In this document: one piece after another, positions 8,965-16,836 of the stretch
Layout of the letters: each line of letters opens with the position of its first letter
How positions within the stretch are numbered: the stretch's first letter is position 1
Assembly (NCBI GenBank): GCA_965217685.1
Contig: CBDCIZ010000003.1
Location: forward strand, 2,356,001 to 2,420,000
Source: Aurantimonas sp965217685
GTDB lineage: Bacteria; Pseudomonadota; Alphaproteobacteria; Rhizobiales; Rhizobiaceae
Length of the DNA stretch: 64,000 nucleotides
Direction: 5' to 3'
Position numbers and translations under genes: made by a program
Notes under the pieces: generated by a model
The model's database searches: none
What the model saw: only the letters and a program-made list of their open reading frames with translations
What the model was told of the DNA's origin: nothing

Positions 8965-9654
8965 ATGAAGAACCGCCCCGTCATCATCGCCCCGTCGATC
9001 CTCTCGGCGGATTTTTCCAGGCTCGGTGAGGAGGTGGCGGCGGTCGACCGGGCCGGCGCCGACTGGATCCATCTCGACGTGATGGACGGCCATTTCGTCC
9101 CGAACATCACCTTCGGCCCGCCTGTCATCGAGGCGATCCGCAAGTCCTCGCCGAAGCTCTTCGACTGCCATCTGATGATCGAGCCCTGCGACCTCTATCT
9201 GGAGGCCTTCGCCGAGGCCGGTTGCGACAGGATCACCGTTCACGCCGAGGCGACGAAACATCTCGACCGCTCGCTGCAGGCGATCAGAAATCTCGGCAAG
9301 AAGGCCGGCGTCTCGCTCAACCCGTCGACGCCCGAAAGCGTCATCGAATACGTGCTCGACCGGCTCGACCTCGTGCTGCTGATGACCGTCAATCCAGGCT
9401 TCGGCGGCCAGGCCTTCATCCCCTCGGTCGTCGACAAGGTGCGGCGGGTGAAAAAGATGATCGGCGACCGCGACATCCATATCGAGATCGACGGCGGCGT
9501 GACACCTGAAACGGCGCCGCTCGTCGTCGAGGCCGGCGCCGACGTTCTGGTCGCGGGCTCCGCCGTCTTCAAAGGCGGCAGCGAGGCGCATTACGCAGCC
9601 AACATGAAGGCGATCCGCGAGGCCGGGACCCAAGCTCTTTCGAAAGCCGCCTGA
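8965..9654 (+). CDS. rpe: ribulose-phosphate 3-epimerase
   Basis: This TIM-barrel enzyme interconverts ribulose 5-phosphate and xylulose 5-phosphate in the pentose phosphate pathway. The N-terminus IIAPSILSADFSRLGEEV and the metal-binding HLDVMDGHFVPN (His36) are characteristic, followed by DCHLMIEPCD, NPGFGGQ and DGGVTPETAP. AAGGAG at 8954-8959 sits 5 bp before ATG 8965, so an upstream in-frame ATG is rejected. The 229-residue length is standard. In the 247-bp gap that follows, a 6-bp hairpin (AGGCGG with CCGCCT, 9673-9691) lacks a T-run. Confidence 0.94.
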   Translation: MKNRPVIIAPSILSADFSRLGEEVAAVDRAGADWIHLDVMDGHFVPNITFGPPVIEAIRKSSPKLFDCHLMIEPCDLYLEAFAEAGCDRITVHAEATKHLDRSLQAIRNLGKKAGVSLNPSTPESVIEYVLDRLDLVLLMTVNPGFGGQAFIPSVVDKVRRVKKMIGDRDIHIEIDGGVTPETAPLVVEAGADVLVAGSAVFKGGSEAHYAANMKAIREAGTQALSKAA

Positions 9655-9901
9655 GCGTCTCCTTCCCGCTTGAGGCGGTGGACTTCCGCCTGGTGCCGCA
9701 CGGTTGGTCCGGCTATTTTTCGCTGATGGTTAAAATGCAAGCGATCGTCGGCAGGACAGGGTTTGGGCCTTCGCGGTTCGGCCAGGAAAAGGAGGATCGT
9801 GGTGCGATTCCGGTGTTGCCAGCCTTGATGCTCGGAACTTGCAAGTCAGTCTGATGGTTTTATGGGCAGTGGGACAACGCTAAACAATTCAGGAAACGAT
9901 C

Positions 9902-10213
9902 ATGACCTCCAAGCTTGCATCAATCGCACTCGCCATTGCCATGAGCCTTGGCGGGCTCGTGGCCACCGCACCGGCCGCTTCCGCCGGGTCGGCAACCATC
10001 GTGATCGGAGACGGACATGGTCGTAACGTTCACCGTGATCGAAATTACCGCAGGCACCTTCGCCGTGAGCGCCGACACGAAATTCGCCGCGAACGGCGTC
10101 ACGAGCGCCGTGCCATCCGCCGGGAAATCCGCCGGGAGCGGCGTCATGACCGCCAGGAGCGCCGCTACGACCGCCGTTATCGCGCGCCGCACGTCCTCTA
10201 TCGCGTCAACTGA
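9902..10213 (+). CDS. small secreted Arg/His-rich protein
   Basis: The predicted 103-residue protein begins with a clear Sec signal peptide: Lys5, then a hydrophobic run of about 18 residues ending in APAASA before Gly29. The remaining 70 residues are dominated by Arg, His and Glu in irregular RRERRHE-like repeats, giving a highly basic periplasmic or surface protein. The DNA of this part is correspondingly repetitive. AGGAAA lies just before the start, and a good terminator follows at 10234, so this is a monocistronic unit. Similar Arg/His-rich small exported proteins of unknown role occur in rhizobia. Binding of metals, nucleic acid or polyanions is possible but only inferred from composition. 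Confidence 0.65.
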   Translation: MTSKLASIALAIAMSLGGLVATAPAASAGSATIVIGDGHGRNVHRDRNYRRHLRRERRHEIRRERRHERRAIRREIRRERRHDRQERRYDRRYRAPHVLYRVN

Positions 10214-10233
10214 TCGATCTTTCGCGATCGAAT

Positions 10234-10275
10234 GGCCGGGGCACCACCACGATGGTGTGCTCCGGCCGTTGTTTT
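10234..10275 (+). terminator. intrinsic terminator after Arg-rich gene
   Basis: A long stem starting GGCCGG and ending CCGGCC, with the inner arms GCACCA and TGGTGT partly paired, is followed by GTTGTTTT. It begins 21 bp after the stop codon of the small secreted protein. Confidence 0.6.
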
Positions 10276-10448
10276 CAGGGTCTTGAGACCGCTGCGCGGG
10301 TGCAGAAATGACCGAAGGTTGAGACCAGGGCTGCGAAACGTCTCGACCCAGGACTTGCAGGTGGCGGTCGCCCGGCCTTAAACCGGTGACGCAAGGCGCC
10401 GGTGCAAAGACCTCCGCCTCACATGCCAGTCGATTGGGAGGTCGAACG

Positions 10449-11591
10449 ATGGATTTTGCGCCGAGCGACGAGCAGAACCAGATATTCGACATGGCCCGAG
10501 CCTTCGCGATCGAGAAGCTGGCGCCGAATGCTGCCGCCTGGGAGGACGCGCAGGAATTGCCGCGCGACGTGCTCGTCGAACTCGCCGAACTCGGCATGGC
10601 CGGCATCTATGTGCGCGACGACTATGGCTCGGGTCTCTCCCGGCTCGACGCGGCCCTGATCTTCGAAGCCCTGTCCTATGGCGACCCGTCGGTTTCGGCC
10701 TTCCTGTCGATCCACAACATGGTCGGGTGGATGGTCGACAGTTTCGGTTCGGACGATCTGCGCGCCGAGTGGCTGCCCCGACTTTGCTCCATGCAGGCGA
10801 TCGCCAGCTACTGCCTGACTGAGCCGGGCTCGGGCTCGGATGCCGCTGCCCTCAAGACCAGCGCGAAGCCGGACGGCAATGGCTACGTCCTCAACGGAAC
10901 CAAGAGCTTCATCTCCGGTGCCGGTTTTTCCGACCTCTACGTCGTCATGGCGCGCACCGGGGAGGGCGGTCCGAAGGGCATTTCCGCAATCCTCGTCGAA
11001 GACGGCGCGGAAGGACTTTCATTTGGCGCCAGGGAAAAGAAGATGGGCTGGCTTGCCCAGCCGACGGCCGAGGTCGTTTTCGACGGCTGCAAGGTGCCCG
11101 GCGGCAATCTTCTCGGCGAGGAGGGCAAGGGCTTTGCCTACGCCATGATGGGCCTCGACGGCGGGCGTCTCAACATCTCGGCCTGCGCGCTCGGCGCGGC
11201 CCAGGCCTGTCTCGACAAGTCGGTGGCCTACATGAAGGAACGCCAGGCCTTCGGCAAATCGCTGGCCGAGTTCCAGGCCTTGCAGTTCCGGCTTGCCGAC
11301 ATGGAGACCGAGCTGCAGGCCGCCCGCGTCTTCCTGCGACAGGCCGCCTGGAAACTCGACAGGAAGGCGCCCGACGCCACCAAGCACTGCGCCATGGCCA
11401 AGCGTTTCGTCACCGATACGAGCTTCAACGTCGCCAACATGGCTCTCCAGTTGCACGGCGGCTACGGCTATCTCGCCGACTACGGCATCGAGAAGATGGT
11501 CCGCGATTTGCGCGTTCACCAGATCCTCGAAGGCACCAACGAGATCATGCGGATGATCACCGCCCGCGCGCTCCTGGCGGAACACGCATGA
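10449..11591 (+). CDS. isobutyryl-CoA dehydrogenase-type acyl-CoA dehydrogenase
   Basis: This FAD flavoprotein most likely oxidises isobutyryl-CoA to methacrylyl-CoA in valine degradation. It is 380 residues long, with the acyl-CoA dehydrogenase signature CLTEPGSGSDAAALKT and the C-terminal QLHGGYGYL and ILEGTNEIM blocks; the catalytic Glu is at about 361. ATG 10449 is preceded by GGGAGG. The gene overlaps the next by 4 bp (ATGA), and the following 3-hydroxyisobutyryl-CoA hydrolase and 3-hydroxyisobutyrate dehydrogenase place it in the valine pathway. Sequence alone cannot exclude other short branched acyl-CoAs. It is the first of three acyl-CoA dehydrogenases in the window and by far the shortest. 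Confidence 0.85.
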   Translation: MDFAPSDEQNQIFDMARAFAIEKLAPNAAAWEDAQELPRDVLVELAELGMAGIYVRDDYGSGLSRLDAALIFEALSYGDPSVSAFLSIHNMVGWMVDSFGSDDLRAEWLPRLCSMQAIASYCLTEPGSGSDAAALKTSAKPDGNGYVLNGTKSFISGAGFSDLYVVMARTGEGGPKGISAILVEDGAEGLSFGAREKKMGWLAQPTAEVVFDGCKVPGGNLLGEEGKGFAYAMMGLDGGRLNISACALGAAQACLDKSVAYMKERQAFGKSLAEFQALQFRLADMETELQAARVFLRQAAWKLDRKAPDATKHCAMAKRFVTDTSFNVANMALQLHGGYGYLADYGIEKMVRDLRVHQILEGTNEIMRMITARALLAEHA

Positions 11592-12637
11592 GCATGGCGC
11601 CCGAGAATGGCGACGTCTTGATCCGCGTGACGGGTCGCGCCGGGCGCATCACCCTCAACAGGCCGAAGGCGCTGAACGCGCTGACCTGGGACATGGCGCT
11701 GGCCATCGAGGCCGCACTCGACGATTGGGCCGGCGACGACCGCGTCGCTGTGGTCATCATCGACGCCGTCGGCGAAAAGGCCTTTTGCGCCGGGGGCGAC
11801 ATCCAGAGGCTCTATACCGAGGGGCGGGCCGGAAACTTCGCCTACGGCCGCAATTTCTGGGCCGACGAATACCGGCTCAACGCCCGGATCGCCCGCTATC
11901 CCAAACCCTATGTCGCGCTGATGGACGGCATCGTGATGGGCGGTGGCGTCGGCGTTTCGGTCCATGGCAGCCACCGAATCGTCACCGAGCGCTCGACTGT
12001 CGCCATGCCCGAATGCTTTATCGGCCTCGTCCCCGACGTCGGCGCCTCACTGGTTCTCGCCAACGCGCCGGACCATCTCGGCGAATATCTGGCGCTTACC
12101 GGCTTTCGCATGAACGCCACCGACGCGATCGTCGCCGGCTTCGCCGATGCCTGCGTGGCATCGCAGGATATGACGAGCCTCGTCGCGGAGCTCGCCGAGA
12201 CGGGCGACGCCAAGGCCATCAAGCGCTTCGTCCTCCTGCCGCCGACCGGCAAGCTTGAGCACCGCATGGACGACATCGCCCGCCTGTTTTCCGGCGCGAC
12301 GCTTCCCGACATCGTCGACTCGCTTGCAGCAGACGATGGCGAATTCGCCGCCGAAAGCCTCAAAGCGCTCCAGAAGGCTTCGCCGCTTTCGGCCGCCGCG
12401 ATCCTCGACATCATTCGCACCGTGCGCGCCGAGCGAACCATCGAGACCGCGCTGCGCGAGGAATACCGCTTCACCTTTCGCAGCCAGTCGGAGGGTGAAT
12501 TCCTCGAAGGCATCCGCGCCGCCGTCATCGACAAGGACCGGGCGCCGAACTGGTCGCCGGGCTGGAATGCGTCGCTCGACGAAGCCGCTGTCGCCAGGAT
12601 GCGCGCGCCGCTGGGCGAAGACGAACTGAAATTTTAA
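11588..12637 (+). CDS. 3-hydroxyisobutyryl-CoA hydrolase (crotonase family)
   Basis: The crotonase-fold enzyme releases free 3-hydroxyisobutyrate from its CoA ester, the step that commits valine carbon past methacrylyl-CoA. The 349-residue length fits the hydrolase rather than hydratases of about 260 residues. Visible family features are AFCAGGDIQRLYTEG (oxyanion hole), DGIVMGGGVGVS and VAMPECFIGLVPDVGAS, where the Glu and Asp of PECFIGLVPD are the expected active-site residues. It is coupled to the acyl-CoA dehydrogenase by a 4-bp overlap and followed by mmsB after 46 bp. A hydratase activity for the methacrylyl-CoA step is not encoded next to it and may come from an enoyl-CoA hydratase elsewhere. 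Confidence 0.88.
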   Translation: MSMAPENGDVLIRVTGRAGRITLNRPKALNALTWDMALAIEAALDDWAGDDRVAVVIIDAVGEKAFCAGGDIQRLYTEGRAGNFAYGRNFWADEYRLNARIARYPKPYVALMDGIVMGGGVGVSVHGSHRIVTERSTVAMPECFIGLVPDVGASLVLANAPDHLGEYLALTGFRMNATDAIVAGFADACVASQDMTSLVAELAETGDAKAIKRFVLLPPTGKLEHRMDDIARLFSGATLPDIVDSLAADDGEFAAESLKALQKASPLSAAAILDIIRTVRAERTIETALREEYRFTFRSQSEGEFLEGIRAAVIDKDRAPNWSPGWNASLDEAAVARMRAPLGEDELKF

Positions 12638-12683
12638 GACGGGCGAGCGCTCGCCGGCAGGCAGGATCGGGAGGATCAAAACC

Positions 12684-13547
12684 ATGAAGATCGGATTCAT
12701 CGGGCTCGGCAACATGGGCGCGCCGATGGCGAAGAACCTCGTGAAAGCCGGCCATCAGGTCTCAGGCTTCGACGCTGCCAGCGTGACGGTCGAGGGCGTG
12801 ACGCCCGCCGCCTCGCTGACCGACGCGATCGCCGGCATGGATGCGGTGATCTCCATGCTGCCGAACGGCGAGATCGTCCGCGCCGTCACCGCCGACATCG
12901 TGGCGGTCGCACAACAGGGCGTGCTTCACATCGACTGCTCGACGGTCGACGTCGAAAGTGCGCGCGCCGCCCACGACATGGCCGGGGCGAAAGGCCTCCT
13001 GTCCCTCGACGCCCCGGTCTCCGGCGGCACGGGCGGCGCCGAGGCCGGCACGCTGACCTTCATGGTCGGCGGCAGCGACGAGGCCTTCGCGAAGGGCAAG
13101 CCGCTCTTCGAGATCATGGGATCGAAGGCGGTCCATTGCGGTTCGGCCGGTGACGGCCAGGCGGCGAAGATCTGCAACAACATGATCCTCGGCATTTCGA
13201 TGATCGGCGTTTGCGAGGCGTTCCACCTGGCCGACAAGCTCGGCCTCGACCGTCAGGCGATGTTCGACGTCGCATCCACCTCGTCGGGCGCCTGCTGGTC
13301 GATCAACGCCTATTGCCCGGCCCCCGGCATCGGCCCGAAGAGCCCGGCCGACAACGGCTACAAGCCCGGCTTCGCCGCCGATCTCATGCTCAAGGACCTG
13401 AACCTCTCGCAGAAAGCCGCAGCAAGTGCCGGTGCCGCGACCGAAATGGGCGGCCACGCCCGCGACATCTACGAGCGCTTCGTCAATGCCGAAGGCGGCA
13501 AGGGCCGCGATTTCTCGGCGATCCTGGAGAAGCTGTCGCAGGGGTGA
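12684..13547 (+). CDS. mmsB: 3-hydroxyisobutyrate dehydrogenase
   Basis: This NAD+-dependent enzyme oxidises 3-hydroxyisobutyrate to methylmalonate semialdehyde, the third step encoded by this operon. The N-terminal Rossmann motif is IGFIGLGNMGAPMAKNL, followed by the substrate-binding DAPVSGGTGGAEAGTL and the catalytic Lys at about 162 in GDGQAAKICNNM. The 287-residue length is typical. GGGAGG lies 12-17 bases before the ATG. The gene ends 25 bp from the convergent DUF411 gene. A methylmalonate semialdehyde dehydrogenase (mmsA) is not in the window. Confidence 0.92.
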   Translation: MKIGFIGLGNMGAPMAKNLVKAGHQVSGFDAASVTVEGVTPAASLTDAIAGMDAVISMLPNGEIVRAVTADIVAVAQQGVLHIDCSTVDVESARAAHDMAGAKGLLSLDAPVSGGTGGAEAGTLTFMVGGSDEAFAKGKPLFEIMGSKAVHCGSAGDGQAAKICNNMILGISMIGVCEAFHLADKLGLDRQAMFDVASTSSGACWSINAYCPAPGIGPKSPADNGYKPGFAADLMLKDLNLSQKAAASAGAATEMGGHARDIYERFVNAEGGKGRDFSAILEKLSQG

Positions 13548-13572
13548 GGACGACCCGCCGGGTCCGGTGCGA

Positions 13573-14028
13573 CTACTCGCCGGCTTTGTAATAAACCGGC
13601 AGTTCGCCATCGGCCGTCCCGAACGCGTGAACGTCGAATGTCGCATTCGGGTCGTCGCCCATGCCGGGCGAGCCCATCGGCATGCCGGGCGCCGCGATGC
13701 CGCGGATGCTCGGCCGCTCGGCCAGCAGGCGGTCGATCGCCGCCATCGGCACATGCCCCTCGACGACATAACCGCCTATCTTGGCCGTGTGGCAGCCCTC
13801 CATCTCGGCAGGCACGCCCGCTGCCTGCTTGATCGGCGTGAGATCCTCGGTGTCTTCGACATCGACATCGAAGCCGTGCTTGCGTGCGATGTCGACCCAC
13901 GCGGCGCAGCACCCGCAGGTCGGCGACTTGACGACCGTCATGTGCGTTGCGCTGTGATCGGCCTTCGCTGCGGCCGGAAATCCAAGGCCGGCTGCAACCA
14001 AGGCCATTGCGATCAGTCGTTTCGTCAT
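13573..14028 (-). CDS. DUF411 copper-related periplasmic protein
   Basis: The predicted 151-residue protein has a Sec signal peptide (KR, a hydrophobic run, AAAKA near residue 22) and a DUF411 domain. The motif VVKSPTCGCCAAWVD (residues 32-46) carries the CxCC cluster expected to bind copper, and KIGGYVVEGHVP with GIAAPGMPMGSPGM add Met and His ligands. It starts 26 bp after the copper ATPase stop on the same strand with AGGAGA before it, so the two form an operon. DUF411 proteins are repeatedly found beside copper exporters and are thought to handle periplasmic Cu(I). The start (ATG 14028) is fixed by the signal peptide. Confidence 0.87.
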   Translation of the reverse strand: MTKRLIAMALVAAGLGFPAAAKADHSATHMTVVKSPTCGCCAAWVDIARKHGFDVDVEDTEDLTPIKQAAGVPAEMEGCHTAKIGGYVVEGHVPMAAIDRLLAERPSIRGIAAPGMPMGSPGMGDDPNATFDVHAFGTADGELPVYYKAGE

Positions 14029-14054
14029 CGTCTGTCTCCTGAAAGTTCCGTTGG

Positions 14055-16598
14055 TCAAAGCTTCACCGCCCTCAGCCGCAGGGCATTGCCGATCACCGAC
14101 ACCGACGACAGGCTCATCGCAGCCGCGGCCAGCATCGGCGAGAGCAGGAGGCCGAACACCGGGTAGAGGATGCCGGCCGCGATCGGTACGCCGACTGTGT
14201 TGTAGACGAAGGCGAAGAACAGGTTCTGCTTGATGTTGCGGATCGTCGCCGTCGACAGGTGCCGGGCTCTGACGATGCCGCCGAGATCGCCCTTCACCAG
14301 CGTCATGCCGGCGCTTTCGACCGCCACATCCGCCCCGGTGCCCATGGCGATGCCGACATCCGCGGCCGCAAGCGCCGGGGCGTCGTTCACGCCGTCGCCC
14401 GCGACCGCGACGGAGCCGCCTTCGCCGCGCAGCTTTTCGACCAGCTTCTGCTTGTCGTCCGGCGAAAGCCCCGCATGCACCTCGTCGATGCCGAGTTGCC
14501 TGGCCACTGCCTGCGCGGTGCGTTCGTTGTCGCCGGTGGCCATGACGATCCTGAGCCCCGCCGCGTGCAGCGCCTCGATCGCCTTGGCGGTCGTTTCCTT
14601 GATCGGGTCGGACACCGCCAGAAGCCCGGTCGCGGTGCCGTCGACGGCGACGAACATCGCCGTCTTGCCATCCGCCTCGAAGGTTTTGGCGTTCTCGTCG
14701 AGCGCCGCGACGTCGATACCCGCATCGGCCAGCATGGCCCGGTTGCCGAGGATGACCGCCTTGCCGTCGACGGTGCCCTTCACGCCCTTGCCCGTGACCG
14801 AATCGAAGTCGCTCGCATCGGTCGCCTCGGCGCCGCGCGCCTTCGCGCCATTTACGATGGCCTCGGCCAGCGGATGCTCCGAGCCGCGCTCGAGGCTCGC
14901 CGCCAGGCGCAGGAGCGCCGTTTCGTCGCCCTCCACCGTCACGACATCCGTCAGCTTCGGTTTGCCCTGGGTCAACGTTCCGGTCTTGTCGACCACCAGC
15001 GTGTCGACCTTGGCAAAGCGCTCCAGTGCCTCGGCGTCCTTGATGAGGACGCCGGCCGAGGCGCCGCGTCCCGTGGCGGTCATGATCGACATGGGTGTCG
15101 CAAGTCCCAGCGCGCAGGGGCAGGCGATGATCAGCACCGAGACGGCGGCGACCAGCGCATGGGCGAAGGCCGGCTCGGGGCCGATGGCCCACCACACGAT
15201 GAAGGCGAGCACCGCAGAGACGACCACCGCCGGCACGAAAGTACCCGCCACCTTGTCGGCGAGCCCCTGGATCGGCGCGCGCGAGCGCTGGGCCTTGGCG
15301 ACCATCTCGACGATCTTCGACAGCACGGTGTCGTCGCCGACATTTTCCGCCTCCATGACGAAGGAGCCGGTCTTGTTCAGCGTGCCGCCGGTGACGGTAT
15401 CGCCTTTGATCTTTTCGACCGGAACCGGCTCGCCGGTGATCATCGATTCGTCGACCGAGGACGAGCCTTCGACCAGCGTGCCGTCGACCGGCACGGCATC
15501 GCCCGGTCGCACGCGCAGCCGGTCGCCCGTCGCAAGCGCGTCGAGCGGAACATCGGCCTCGTTGCCGTCGGCTCCGATCCGGCGCGCGGTCTTCGGCGCG
15601 AGATCCATCAGCGCCCGGATGGCCGAACCGGTGCGCTCGCGTGCCTTCAACTCCAGCACCTGCCCGACGAAGATCAACGCGACGATGACCGCCGAAGCCT
15701 CGAAATAGACCGGCACCACGCCGTTCTCGCGAAACGACGGCGGAAACAGAAAGGGCAGGAACGTCGCGACGACACTGTAGCCATAGGCCGTGCCGACGCC
15801 GATGGCGATCAGCGTCCACATGTTCGGCGATCGGTTCACGATCGACGCCCAGCCGCGCTTGAAGAAGGGCAGGGCGGCCCACAAGACCACCGGCGTCGCC
15901 AGCGCGAATTCGAGGTAAACGGCCAACCGCTCGCCGATCCAGTCCCGGATCGGCAGGCCGACCATCGGCCCCATGGAAATGATCAGCAGCGGCAACGCCA
16001 GCGCGCCGCTGATCCACAGCCGCCGGGTGAAATCGACGAGCTCCGGGTTCGGCCCCTCGTCCGGGTCCGGCACGCCCATCGGCTCCAGCGCCATGCCGCA
16101 TTTGGGGCAGTCGCCGGGCTTGTCGCGGATTATCTCGGGATGCATCGGGCAGGTGTATTGCGTGCCTTTCGGTGCCGGCTTTTGTTTCGGCTGATCATTG
16201 AGATAGGCGTCCGGCTCGCTCTCGAATTTCTCCTGGCATCCCGCCGAGCAGAAAAAGAACCGCTGGCCCTCGTGCTTCGCCATGTGCCCGGCGTCGATGC
16301 GCCCGACCGTCATGCCGCAGACCGGGTCCTTGGCGGCCGCATAGGCTTCGGGATCGGCCTCGAACTTTGTCCGGCAGCCCTCGCCGCAGAAATGCACGGC
16401 GCGGCCATCATGTTCGCTCGTCGGCTTGCCGGCATGCGGGTCGACGGTCATGCCGCAGACGGGATCGCGGATGACGGCGGCTTCGTGGGAACCGGAGTGC
16501 CCGTGACGGGCGGGATCGTGATGAGCGGGATCGTGATGAGCGGGATCGTGCCGGTGAGGGATTTGCGCAGCGTTTTCAGACGTCTTGACGTCGGACAT
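14055..16598 (-). CDS. copA: copper-exporting P1B-type ATPase with YHS domains
   Basis: This inner-membrane Cu+ efflux pump has 847 residues. Order of elements: a His/Asp/Pro-rich stretch, two YHS domains each starting DPVCGMTV, a heavy-metal-binding domain (YTCPMHPEIIRDKPGDCPKCGMALEPM), membrane helices, the actuator TGEPVPV, the ion-site motif CPCALGLATP, the phosphorylation site DKTGTLTQG, ATGDNERTA and GDGVNDAPAL. No classical CxxC HMA domain is seen; the YHS and HMBD modules take its place. ATG 16598 has AGGAGG 8-13 bp upstream; a longer frame start at 16766 would run through the promoter and is rejected. It is cotranscribed with the DUF411 gene under a CueR-like site. Silver export is also possible. 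Confidence 0.92.
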   Translation of the reverse strand: MSDVKTSENAAQIPHRHDPAHHDPAHHDPARHGHSGSHEAAVIRDPVCGMTVDPHAGKPTSEHDGRAVHFCGEGCRTKFEADPEAYAAAKDPVCGMTVGRIDAGHMAKHEGQRFFFCSAGCQEKFESEPDAYLNDQPKQKPAPKGTQYTCPMHPEIIRDKPGDCPKCGMALEPMGVPDPDEGPNPELVDFTRRLWISGALALPLLIISMGPMVGLPIRDWIGERLAVYLEFALATPVVLWAALPFFKRGWASIVNRSPNMWTLIAIGVGTAYGYSVVATFLPFLFPPSFRENGVVPVYFEASAVIVALIFVGQVLELKARERTGSAIRALMDLAPKTARRIGADGNEADVPLDALATGDRLRVRPGDAVPVDGTLVEGSSSVDESMITGEPVPVEKIKGDTVTGGTLNKTGSFVMEAENVGDDTVLSKIVEMVAKAQRSRAPIQGLADKVAGTFVPAVVVSAVLAFIVWWAIGPEPAFAHALVAAVSVLIIACPCALGLATPMSIMTATGRGASAGVLIKDAEALERFAKVDTLVVDKTGTLTQGKPKLTDVVTVEGDETALLRLAASLERGSEHPLAEAIVNGAKARGAEATDASDFDSVTGKGVKGTVDGKAVILGNRAMLADAGIDVAALDENAKTFEADGKTAMFVAVDGTATGLLAVSDPIKETTAKAIEALHAAGLRIVMATGDNERTAQAVARQLGIDEVHAGLSPDDKQKLVEKLRGEGGSVAVAGDGVNDAPALAAADVGIAMGTGADVAVESAGMTLVKGDLGGIVRARHLSTATIRNIKQNLFFAFVYNTVGVPIAAGILYPVFGLLLSPMLAAAAMSLSSVSVIGNALRLRAVKL
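16511..16555 (-). repeat. 15-bp tandem repeat encoding HHDPA
   Basis: Two exact 15-bp copies (16511-16525, 16526-16540) and a diverged third encode HDPA(H/R)H units near residues 15-30 of the copper ATPase. They enlarge a His-rich, potentially metal-binding N-terminus. Confidence 0.7.
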
Positions 16599-16671
16599 GT
16601 TGCGTCCTCCTGGACGGAAGGCCCCGCTGGAGGGCGAGGCGAAATCGATTGGCCGTTGCGGCGATGAAACG

Positions 16672-16702
16672 GACATGGGGCTTACAGCGACTGGAAGGTC
16701 AA
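16672..16702 (-). promoter_or_regulatory. CueR/HmrR-type copper promoter
   Basis: Read on the minus strand, TTGACC (16702-16697) serves as -35 and overlaps the dyad CTTCCAG-TCG-CTGTAAG (16697-16681), whose arms pair at 6 of 7 positions. A 19-bp spacer then leads to a weak -10 (CATGTC). The long spacer with an ACCTTCC dyad is the hallmark of MerR-family copper activators. It lies 74 bp upstream of the ATPase start. No cueR gene is in the window. Confidence 0.7.
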
Positions 16703-16836
16703 GGCCGTGCGATCGAAGCGGCAAGGCCACCGCGCTGATCGCCGAACCCATTGCTTTGTCGCGCATCCGGCGCTCTTCTTGCCGAAGCGTTCAGAACGAT
16801 CGCTGCGCGACGTCACCCAAAGGCGAGAGGCGACCC

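Noticed and set aside
7506..8965. fbp-rpe as part of a Calvin-cycle (cbb) operon.
   Set aside because: No Rubisco, phosphoribulokinase or CbbR is adjacent, and both enzymes serve gluconeogenesis and the pentose phosphate pathway.
14259..16667. An 802-codon open frame on the plus strand opposite the copper ATPase.
   Set aside because: It is the antisense shadow of a high-GC gene, rich in Arg, Gly and Asp, without domains; the minus-strand ATPase has every expected motif.
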